Shown piece by piece: positions 53,505 through 61,361 of a DNA stretch of 64,000 nucleotides (positions are counted from its first letter, which is position 1; each line of letters opens with the position of its first letter). A program made the position numbers and the translations under genes. The notes below the pieces were generated by a model. It was not told where the DNA came from and ran no database searches. It saw only the letters and a list, made by a program, of their open reading frames with translations. Source of the DNA: Phocaeicola fibrisolvens (GTDB lineage: Bacteria; Bacteroidota; Bacteroidia; Bacteroidales; Bacteroidaceae); NCBI RefSeq assembly GCF_025567125.1, contig NZ_JAOQJI010000009.1:47913-111912 (forward strand), in the 5' to 3' direction.

Positions 53505-56500
53505 TTAGTCTATTTTCAAATCATTGTCACACAATTTCTCTGCAGCCCTGTTGAATGCCACAAATTCCACATTGTTCTCATTTCCGCCTACCAGTGGCAA
53601 CAACACATTGTCAAGTGTCTCTCCCATCTTCAGCATCAGCTGGTTCTTCTTTTCAATGTGCTTGTAGTTGGTATCCAGTTCAGCCTGTACAGCCTTCTTC
53701 AGAGCATCCGCATCCATCGCGCGAGTCATTTTGCACAACTCGTTCAAGGTTTCTATCATGTCATTGCCCACCGGAATCCAACGGCTCACACGTCCCATCC
53801 GGTTCTTCTCACCGGCAAAAGCCAAAGTCTTTTCCCCGGTCTCCACGTCCTCACGTTCCACCAGAATACCCTCAAGCGTATAAGCCAGCAAGATTACCGG
53901 GCGTAAACGTTTCTTCAGGTCGCCGGCATCCAGTGCAAACAGTTCAGGCAACGGTTTGGAGAACGATTCCGTGTGAACAACCATGCGGTTCACCTCGTTG
54001 CGCACCAGCACATCGTATTTCTCTTTCAGCACCCGCACATTGTCTACATACCGCAACGGGAATCCGCTGTGTGCCGTCACCACCACAATCTGGTTGCTCT
54101 TAAAGTTGACCGACACATCGTTGTCCTTGTTGAACGGGATTTTTCCACTCTCGCCGAAATCCTTGATAAATTCATTGCGGAATGCGTCATCGTCTTCATA
54201 CAACGGCAACGAAAGCTGAATCATCTTCTGATGGTTAGCCGCTGTTTCAGGGCTTCCTTTTCCCTCTTCAGAGCCATTGAACGGCAAGAAACTCTGCGCC
54301 GCATTGTAGATTTCCTTCACAAAACGCTTGCGTTTATCCGGCGTACTGCAATCCGTATTCCGCAGCTTGTCCAAGATGTTGACATTCACCAGACGCTGGT
54401 TGGCATTTTTCATTGAATATTCATCCATTTCCTTCCGTGCGCTTTCAATGCAAATCTTCAGCGTAATCTCCTGCAAGGCACTGACATTGATTTTCTTGCT
54501 CAGGCTGGCAAATCCCACATTGGTCGTTCCCATTGATTCTACGATGCTGGCCCGCAGGCTGCTGGCATACGCCTTCTGGTTGGCCTGGTTCTTCAGGAAT
54601 CCATGCACGGTGTCACGCACCAGTTTCGGATCGTATTCCTTGACCACCTCACTGTTCATGCTGCCCCCTTCCAGGTCGCTCAACTTACATTTCTCTTCCG
54701 CCTGCTTCTTCATGTTGTCGGCAAAATCGGTCAGCACCTTCATGAAAGGTTCCACGCTGTTGTTGTTCAGCAGCGTCAGCATGTTGATGATTTCCGACAT
54801 CAGCTTCACCGCATAACTATAGGCAGCCACAGTGGTAGCCACGGTGAGCTGTTCCCGCTTGGCATCAGCAAAACGTCCAAAAGTCTTTACCGAGGCATTC
54901 GTAATGGCATCCCTCAGCCAGCCGATGTTGTTCCAGTCATTGCGGATTTGCTCCAACTGACTGGCCAGGTCCTCGTTCAAATAAGTAGTACGTTTGGTAA
55001 TCTTGTTCTTGAAACCTTCCACCCGTTCGGTACACTTGTCAATCAGCACAGAAATGTACTTGTGTACTTCAATGATAGACATTTCGCCGTTCTTCCACTT
55101 GGCAAACAAATTATTCTCGATGCGGCGGCAGATTTCCTCGGCGAATCCAGGAATCTGGCTTTCATAATCGAAGTAGAACTTCTTCACGCCACAGCCCCGA
55201 TACATAGAGTCGAAGAACTTCTCACAGAGCTGGTTAAACTCTTCATACCATTCCTTCTTCTGGCATTCAGCCTGCACATCCTGCTTGTAACGGTCCACAT
55301 AGAATTCCCATCCCTGCACAATCGGCTTCCAGTTGGTCACATGCTTCTCGATGGAAGGCAACGGTTTGCTCAGCATCAGGTAGTCATCCGTCAGCAGGTT
55401 GGCCTCTTTCTCTGCCTCCTTGTCCACGTCGTGCACAAACGACTTGCCCACCATGTCTTCCGTACACTCGATGTAACCGCGGGCCTCGTCCCACAAGCCA
55501 TACAACATCTGCATGGAAGCCTGACGTGCAAAGTTATACGCACCATATTCCACCACTTCCGTTTCCGGATACTCGATACGCTTCACGCCAAACGTCATGA
55601 ATTTGCGGCTGCGGACCGGTTCACCCGTCTCATTGTTTTCCGGCAACAGTCCGTTGTTCTCATTGCTTTCCAAACGAGCCATCTTCCCACTGTTCTGCAT
55701 GGAAGATGCCACAATCTTCTGGAACAGGAAGTCCCCCACAATGCCAGGAAGCACTTTTTGCAGGTTCACCTCTTTTCCCGCTTCATTCACGTTCGTATAA
55801 AGATAAGCCATGTCGAACGCATCCTGACCTTTCAACAGGCGGCGCACATTGCCATATTCATCCGTATTTCCTTTCACATCCGTAGGATAATATCTTCCCA
55901 CCGACATGGCATTCAGTTCCAGCAATGCCGCATACCCATTGGGCTGATAGTAACGGTTGCTGTCTTCTCCCCCCGGAATCTGGATAATTTTTTCCGGCAC
56001 ATACAGATAAAGCTGTATCTTGAACTTCGAACGGTCGTCGCCCGTACGCTGGAATTCATTCCGGATTTGTGCCACGGCATCCACGATGGAACCAGAACCT
56101 GTTCCACCACCCAGGCCCGCACAAATATGGAACGTCACATCGTCCACATCCTCCTTTTCCTTCAAGGCACGCACACGGGCATGCACCTGTCCTACAAATG
56201 TATTCTGTGGCAAGCCACACATGTTGTTCGCTATCAGCATGCGTCCGAAACGACGGCGTTGTCCCCCGATACCCTCACTGATAATCGCACCGATACCCTC
56301 TTTCAGCATCGCTTCATCCTTCCGGTTGATAAACGCATTGATACCCGGATACTGATCCAGATTGCTTAATACCCCCGAACCAATCCCGTTAATGGATAAG
56401 CGCTGCGACGGAGAGAGCTGTACGGATACGCCCAACGTCTGCCAGTCTTCTTCATTATTCAAATCCGCCAGACTGGAATCCACATAAAGATATTCTATAT

Positions 56501-56612
56501 TCGCACTTCCTTTCGGGTCATTTGAACGAAACTCTTCATAAATACGTTTACGCAGAGCCCGCAAGACAGAGCCTCCTGTTCCGCCCAGTCCGATAACTAA
56601 ATGATTTGCCAT
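53505..56612 (-). CDS. Large tubulin-like GTPase (Tubulin_2 type)
   Basis: A 1035-residue cytoplasmic protein. The N-terminal GTPase-type domain shows GLGGTGGSVLRALRKRIYEE (8-27) and the tubulin/FtsZ signature loop CAGLGGGTGSGSIVDAV (GGGTGSG at 168-174). QRRRFGRMLIANN and NEFQRTGDDRSKFKIQLYLYVPEKI are further strand/helix elements. It is about twice the length of FtsZ, with a long helical C-terminal extension (about 400-1035) including a Glu/Lys-rich region. It matches the bacterial tubulin-like family seen in conflict or polymer systems, but no partner gene of known function is present. No signal peptide. It sits 25 bases after the membrane-protein gene. Confidence 0.85.
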   Translation of the reverse strand: MANHLVIGLGGTGGSVLRALRKRIYEEFRSNDPKGSANIEYLYVDSSLADLNNEEDWQTLGVSVQLSPSQRLSINGIGSGVLSNLDQYPGINAFINRKDEAMLKEGIGAIISEGIGGQRRRFGRMLIANNMCGLPQNTFVGQVHARVRALKEKEDVDDVTFHICAGLGGGTGSGSIVDAVAQIRNEFQRTGDDRSKFKIQLYLYVPEKIIQIPGGEDSNRYYQPNGYAALLELNAMSVGRYYPTDVKGNTDEYGNVRRLLKGQDAFDMAYLYTNVNEAGKEVNLQKVLPGIVGDFLFQKIVASSMQNSGKMARLESNENNGLLPENNETGEPVRSRKFMTFGVKRIEYPETEVVEYGAYNFARQASMQMLYGLWDEARGYIECTEDMVGKSFVHDVDKEAEKEANLLTDDYLMLSKPLPSIEKHVTNWKPIVQGWEFYVDRYKQDVQAECQKKEWYEEFNQLCEKFFDSMYRGCGVKKFYFDYESQIPGFAEEICRRIENNLFAKWKNGEMSIIEVHKYISVLIDKCTERVEGFKNKITKRTTYLNEDLASQLEQIRNDWNNIGWLRDAITNASVKTFGRFADAKREQLTVATTVAAYSYAVKLMSEIINMLTLLNNNSVEPFMKVLTDFADNMKKQAEEKCKLSDLEGGSMNSEVVKEYDPKLVRDTVHGFLKNQANQKAYASSLRASIVESMGTTNVGFASLSKKINVSALQEITLKICIESARKEMDEYSMKNANQRLVNVNILDKLRNTDCSTPDKRKRFVKEIYNAAQSFLPFNGSEEGKGSPETAANHQKMIQLSLPLYEDDDAFRNEFIKDFGESGKIPFNKDNDVSVNFKSNQIVVVTAHSGFPLRYVDNVRVLKEKYDVLVRNEVNRMVVHTESFSKPLPELFALDAGDLKKRLRPVILLAYTLEGILVEREDVETGEKTLAFAGEKNRMGRVSRWIPVGNDMIETLNELCKMTRAMDADALKKAVQAELDTNYKHIEKKNQLMLKMGETLDNVLLPLVGGNENNVEFVAFNRAAEKLCDNDLKID

Positions 56613-56637
56613 AAATAATTGAGTTTTAGTTTATATA

Positions 56638-57222
56638 TTAATCATCATAACGTCTTCTCCTGCTGCTGCCTGTAGCCATACTCCGTGTGCTGGAATAACG
56701 TCTGCGGGAAACACGCTCCATCGACTTGATTACGATTACTACTCCACAGACAATGAAGAGCAGGCTCCAGCCCACACGGCGGAGGATAAAGTAATTCATG
56801 AACGAACGGAGTTCCTCGGCCATAGCCTGTGCGATAGTAACGGAAGTATGTCCCGTGAAATCGGCACCTCCCACAAAATATCCCACCAGCGGCCATTCCT
56901 CCGTAATCTGTTCCAGCACATGCTGACTGTCCTCCTGATTAAAAGGAATGTCAGAAGGCACCTCCGCTACCCAGCTGTTGATTGCACCTTCCACATCCTC
57001 ACTATAAGATTTGATGGTCACAGCCCCGCAGAGTAAGATAGACTGAAAAGAAAGGAAAAGAAACAAGATTCCTCCCACAATGTAACTTACAGGCGTAAAG
57101 GTACTGTTCCGATACCAGGATTGTATCAGTACAAACAGCAGAATGACTCCTACCACAGTCAATAGAATACCTAAAAACAGGTTACCTATCGAATAGGCAA
57201 CAATTTGAAATAAAGCCCCCAT
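56638..57222 (-). CDS. Inner-membrane protein, first gene of the tubulin-like operon
   Basis: A 194-residue protein with predicted helices at about 12-34, 46-68 and 148-168. A loop of about 75 residues between helices 2 and 3 is acidic and carries SVTIAQAMAEELRSF. The C-terminal tail is Arg/Ser rich (RRRYSSTRS, SSRRRRYDD), suitable for binding a cytoplasmic acidic partner. No family recognised. A TATATTTG element (57316-57323) and a triple repeat in the leader lie upstream. Confidence 0.75.
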   Translation of the reverse strand: MGALFQIVAYSIGNLFLGILLTVVGVILLFVLIQSWYRNSTFTPVSYIVGGILFLFLSFQSILLCGAVTIKSYSEDVEGAINSWVAEVPSDIPFNQEDSQHVLEQITEEWPLVGYFVGGADFTGHTSVTIAQAMAEELRSFMNYFILRRVGWSLLFIVCGVVIVIKSMERVSRRRYSSTRSMATGSSRRRRYDD

Positions 57223-57240
57223 GTCTTTACTAGTTTATCG

Positions 57241-57298
57241 TTTTCAATAGTAATAGTAATACCGTTTTTCAGTAGTAATACTTCTTTCAATAGTAATA
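57241..57298. repeat. Three-fold leader repeat of the tubulin-like operon
   Basis: CAATAGTAATA-type units occur at 57241-57261, 57265-57280 and 57284-57298 (plus-strand reading). On the transcript they read TATTACTATTGAAA. They sit between the promoter and the first ATG. Confidence 0.6.
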
Positions 57299-57315
57299 GC
57301 TAATCGCAATCATTG

Positions 57316-57323
57316 CAAATATA
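57316..57323 (-). promoter_or_regulatory. Minus-7 element of the tubulin-like operon
   Basis: TATATTTG on the minus strand, about 95 bases ahead of the ATG at 57222. No good minus-33. Confidence 0.6.
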
Positions 57324-57432
57324 TAATTTTTTTTACAAAACCTACTGGATTCGTTAATAAATCAAAGGGAACAACGTTTTTTTTCGAATCTGCAAGCTGA
57401 ACACCAGTCTGCCCGTGCCATCCTATACGCAT

Positions 57433-57468
57433 AAAAAAAGTGGCACCCAATCAAATTGAGCACCACTT
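57433..57468 (-). terminator. Terminator after ompA-type gene
   Basis: CCACTT (57463-57468) pairs with AAGTGG (57438-57443) and inner wobble pairs extend the stem; on the minus strand it ends in seven T. It separates the ompA gene from the tubulin-like operon. Confidence 0.75.
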
Positions 57469-57495
57469 CCTGTGTTTTATTATCCTTCTAAGGAA

Positions 57496-58698
57496 TTATT
57501 CAGCACGTGTAATTACCGCACGGCTCAGACGAGGATCGTCGTAGAACATGTTGTCTACACCACCCTTGTAGTCCACACGCAACTGAGAAGCAGATACGCC
57601 GAACTCGTTAACCAAGCAGTCGTAAACGGCTTCCGCACGTTTCTTGCTCAGGCGTTCGTTCAGCTTCTTGCTGCCGGTGCCCGCATCTGCATAACCTGTA
57701 ATCGTGTAAACGGCCTTGCTGTCGGCTGCCTTGATGGCTTCTGCAAGCAAGCCCAGGTTCGCACGCGCTTCGTTTGACAGTTTAGACTTGCCGATACGGA
57801 AGATAACCAGGTTCGAAGCAACCGTCTTCGTCACTTCCTGAGGTTTCTGGTTGCTGGCGTCGATGGCATTGCGCAGACGTTCGTTCTCCGCATTTGCACG
57901 GTTCAGCTGGTCGCGCAGAGAGTTGATTTCGCCCACATTCGTGCGAACCACCGTCTTGCTCTTGTCCCAGCCGCGACGTTTGAACTTGTAGGTCAGACCC
58001 ACTGTGGCAGCAAACATACCTTCACTGCCTTTTCCACCCATTTCACCGTCAAACTGGTCACCCGTGATGGTTCCTCTCAAATCCAGGTTCAGGTCCAAAG
58101 CCGAACTCAAGCGGAAAGAGTTCATGATACCCAGGTGCGCCATCACTTCCGAATTCTTCGGTTTGCTGGTTACTCTACCCAAGCCCAGACCGAAGTAAGG
58201 ACTACAGTTGTACACACGCGTTTCCTTGTAGCCGTAAAGGATGTTCGACAGATTGAACAGCACGTCTGCATGGAAGTTGAAGAACTTGAACTTCTGTTCG
58301 TTCAGCCAAGCTGTTTCCCATTTCCCTTCAATATGCTGACCATTAGAATAAATTTCATCAGGTCCATACTGAGTAGCACCCTTCAGAGAAAGGCCCGTGT
58401 ACATCAAGCGTACGCCGATGCCCGGAGTAAACCATTTTCCTACTGCGATATCCAGGGCCGGAGAGATACGTTCACCGAACTTGCGCTGTCTGTCATGGTC
58501 ACCGAAGTAAACCTGACCGCCTACTCCTGCACTGATAAACCAGTTGTCCCAGAAGCCGTTGGTCTCCACTTTGTATTTGTCGTTGCTGTATTCCACTGTT
58601 TCTGTGAAATCACCATTTTGTGTGGTCTGCTCCGTCTGCGCGAAAGCAGAACCTGCAGCTGCCAAAGCAAGAGCTGCAAAGATTGTCTTTTTCATCAT
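57496..58698 (-). CDS. OmpA family outer-membrane protein
   Basis: A 400-residue outer-membrane protein: signal peptide (to SAFA-Q), an eight-stranded beta-barrel-like N-terminal domain (about 25-240), a short coiled-coil stretch (SLRDQLNRANAENERLRNAID, about 255-275) and a C-terminal OmpA peptidoglycan-binding domain (about 290-400) with TITGYADAGTGSKKLNERLSKKRAEAVYDCLV. ATG at 58698 and 58695 both fit. It lies 26 bases after the CotH gene. Confidence 0.93.
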   Translation of the reverse strand: MMKKTIFAALALAAAGSAFAQTEQTTQNGDFTETVEYSNDKYKVETNGFWDNWFISAGVGGQVYFGDHDRQRKFGERISPALDIAVGKWFTPGIGVRLMYTGLSLKGATQYGPDEIYSNGQHIEGKWETAWLNEQKFKFFNFHADVLFNLSNILYGYKETRVYNCSPYFGLGLGRVTSKPKNSEVMAHLGIMNSFRLSSALDLNLDLRGTITGDQFDGEMGGKGSEGMFAATVGLTYKFKRRGWDKSKTVVRTNVGEINSLRDQLNRANAENERLRNAIDASNQKPQEVTKTVASNLVIFRIGKSKLSNEARANLGLLAEAIKAADSKAVYTITGYADAGTGSKKLNERLSKKRAEAVYDCLVNEFGVSASQLRVDYKGGVDNMFYDDPRLSRAVITRAE

Positions 58699-58724
58699 AA
58701 TATTGATATTAATTAATAGTTAAA

Positions 58725-61295
58725 TCATTCGGCATCTATTACAAAACTCCCATTCATGATATTCGTATTCATCCAGTTCAGGCGTTCACGATAAGCCTGC
58801 TTCATGGATGCAACCGCTTCATCGAAAGTCATCTCTTCATCGCCGTTAAATGCAGCCGTACCGGATGATTTCACCTGAATCTGGGGCCACATAACTGAAT
58901 TGAAAGTATCAGACAAACGATTTTGGTCTGCCAATTCTTCTATTTTGGATTCTACAGTCAATAGAGCTGGATAGATTATCGTCCATCGTTCCTGTACAGC
59001 CTGACGGAAATTCGCATCCTTAAACAAGAGCGGATACCACATATAAGGCTTGTCATTCTCGTAGTCATAATCTTGCCATGGCCATGTCGGTTTTTCCGCA
59101 AGTTTCGATGCGCCATACAGCCATTCATCTCCTTTCCGACAACGATAAGTGTCACAACCATATTTATTTATCATTGCTTCCACATTATCATAGTTCACAA
59201 AGGTTTGCCAGTCAAAGTCCCAAACCGGACCTGCCGTCAACTTACCCAGCCCATCTATATACATGTAAACGCTTTTAGGATGCTTATACTCATCATTAAA
59301 AGCCAATTCCTGTATAAAGAAATAGTCTATCACTGAGTGAATATCCAAATCATTATAGGCAGCGTCATAATTACCTGCTTCCAGATTAGCCTCGATGCCT
59401 TCTATTCTTGCCTTTACGGCATCAAACAATTCATCCGAAACTATATCTTTGAACATGCATGGCAAACCACGACCCGTATGAAATTTATTCACCTCATCGT
59501 AATTGTCATCAAATTCAAGCAGATAACCACAATCAGCCACCGTTGGGTTCGGATTCTCCTCCAACACGTCTTCATAGCAGTCCTGAATATTGACACGATC
59601 ACCGTCAATCTTTATCTGCTCACACAGATAATAATTTCCTACGTGCCGACCGTCCATAATCACTTCCACATTATATCCGTGAGGATTCCAACCGATTCCA
59701 TCGGCAAAAGCATTCTCTGTCTGATGCGCTACTTCAAAAGCAACCGCATTACGCAACATCGTACGATCCATCCAGTTAGCCAGCAATACCCAACGTTTGT
59801 GTTTAGGCATGCCCAACACCTTCGCCTTGCTTGCCAGCTTAATAGCAAACGGTTTTTTAGGAAATTCCTGTGTAGAGTTTCCGCGCAGGCGTATGCCACA
59901 CGCCGTTTCCTCCACATCGGTAGAACCATCTGCCTTATATACGGTCATTTTATCTGTCTCTACCCAGTCGGCATCCTTTTCACGCACATTAATGCCCGCT
60001 TCTGCCCATTCCACTGTGCCGCCGCCACTCTGTGCCAACACGACAACAGGAAGACCAGAATTGGTGACCTTCACTGTGTAATCGCAACTTTCCGTACCGT
60101 TAGAAACCGTATACACCACTGGATTACTAAAATCCTGTATGCTAGTTCCACTACTCTGTTCAAGCCCATTTACGCTTACGGTCAATCCCTCATTTACTGA
60201 GAATGTCGGTTTTAACTTAAAATCATATAAATAAGGAATGCAACCTGAAATCACATTGTTTTCAATCGTCAACATTTCGGCCAGATTGTCAACCGGACGT
60301 GTTACACCCGCCTCGTAAACCAACTTCTTGTCCAGAATCTTGCCGCTGTTGTTTTTCGCTTCAAAGGAGAAAGAAGTAAACACTGGCCGGTTGGTTACCA
60401 CCATGTCATTCTTATAATTCTCCAAAGTAAGCGGGAATGTATAACAAGTGTTCGCAGCAAAATCCACCAAGGCCTGACGTGTAAACTCAGCCTTGAACTG
60501 ACGGGTCAGAATCGTAATTTTTATTTCATCTCCCGTCCGGATATCCGGTGCACAAGTGATATAACCCGTATAATCTTTTCCATTGTCAAGTGCAGGAGTA
60601 TCGGCCCATTTCATCGTCAACACATTGGTTCCTACTGAAGCAGAAGACCAACTGACATTCTTCGATGTAGCATCAAAAGTAAACTCACCTCCCAGTCTGC
60701 GACCGTCAGGCAATGTCAAAATGATACTTTCCAGATTATCTCCTTCCAAGGCTGTGCCCGAAGCATTAATGTCGAACTTCAACAATGAAAACAAGTGCTC
60801 AAATTCAAATTCGTACCGTCCTTCATAGGTTTTAAACGTAGGCTCACCCACCTTATAGTCACTTTCCAGTTTTCCGGTAGCCATATCGAATGTCTGCACC
60901 AGCTTTAGGTTACCTTTCAAAGCTGTAACTTCAGCTGTCGCATTCTCCATACTATACGGATAATAGGCATACGTAGGAAACTCTCCACCCGCCATCGTAC
61001 CGTTAAATTCGGCTTCTGCCACATTTCCGGTATTGGTTGCTTCGAACAAGGCATTCTTGGTTCCTTTATCCCCATATACGCCAATTGTATCTTTCGGTGA
61101 CCACAAGATACCTGTCATTCCTTCGGGCGACGAACTGTCCACACAGGTACGAGTCTGCATTCCTTCCCCACTCATACGGGCAAGGATTGTGACATTTCCC
61201 TTTGCAGTGTGTTGCTCAAAAGAATCCTCCTGACAGGCAGTCAGCCCCCATACACTACAAGATAATATTGCATAAACTGCTATATTGCTTTTCAT
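58725..61295 (-). CDS. CotH-kinase surface lipoprotein with fimbrillin-like N-terminus
   Basis: An 856-residue lipoprotein (GLTAC, Cys21). Domains in order: a fimbrillin-like domain (about 35-290), an Ig-like or DUF5018-type domain (about 305-410, SFSFEAKNNSGKILDKKLVYEAG), and a CotH kinase domain (about 415-780). CotH motifs are GIRLRGNSTQEFPKKPFAIKL, NWMDRTMLRNAVAFEVA, YLCEQIKIDGDRVNI and GPVWDFDWQTF. CotH proteins are atypical kinases acting on extracellular proteins in spore coats; the Bacteroides role is unknown. It precedes the OmpA gene and follows the PLC-like gene. Confidence 0.88.
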   Translation of the reverse strand: MKSNIAVYAILSCSVWGLTACQEDSFEQHTAKGNVTILARMSGEGMQTRTCVDSSSPEGMTGILWSPKDTIGVYGDKGTKNALFEATNTGNVAEAEFNGTMAGGEFPTYAYYPYSMENATAEVTALKGNLKLVQTFDMATGKLESDYKVGEPTFKTYEGRYEFEFEHLFSLLKFDINASGTALEGDNLESIILTLPDGRRLGGEFTFDATSKNVSWSSASVGTNVLTMKWADTPALDNGKDYTGYITCAPDIRTGDEIKITILTRQFKAEFTRQALVDFAANTCYTFPLTLENYKNDMVVTNRPVFTSFSFEAKNNSGKILDKKLVYEAGVTRPVDNLAEMLTIENNVISGCIPYLYDFKLKPTFSVNEGLTVSVNGLEQSSGTSIQDFSNPVVYTVSNGTESCDYTVKVTNSGLPVVVLAQSGGGTVEWAEAGINVREKDADWVETDKMTVYKADGSTDVEETACGIRLRGNSTQEFPKKPFAIKLASKAKVLGMPKHKRWVLLANWMDRTMLRNAVAFEVAHQTENAFADGIGWNPHGYNVEVIMDGRHVGNYYLCEQIKIDGDRVNIQDCYEDVLEENPNPTVADCGYLLEFDDNYDEVNKFHTGRGLPCMFKDIVSDELFDAVKARIEGIEANLEAGNYDAAYNDLDIHSVIDYFFIQELAFNDEYKHPKSVYMYIDGLGKLTAGPVWDFDWQTFVNYDNVEAMINKYGCDTYRCRKGDEWLYGASKLAEKPTWPWQDYDYENDKPYMWYPLLFKDANFRQAVQERWTIIYPALLTVESKIEELADQNRLSDTFNSVMWPQIQVKSSGTAAFNGDEEMTFDEAVASMKQAYRERLNWMNTNIMNGSFVIDAE

Positions 61296-61317
61296 CTATC
61301 AGCCTATATTTTTTGTA

Positions 61318-61351
61318 GGATTCTTCACAGCACCAATGCCGTGAAGAATCC
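61318..61351 (-). terminator. Hairpin between the PLC-like and CotH genes
   Basis: GGATTCTTCAC (61318-61328) and GTGAAGAATCC (61341-61351) form a perfect 11-base stem. No T run follows on the minus strand, so it may be an RNA processing or stability element rather than a terminator. Confidence 0.45.
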
Positions 61352-61361
61352 CAAACAAAAA

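Noticed and set aside
54603..56369. Open frame of 588 codons on the plus strand
   Set aside because: It is antisense to the tubulin-like gene and low in recognisable motifs (His- and Ile-rich), as expected for the reverse strand.
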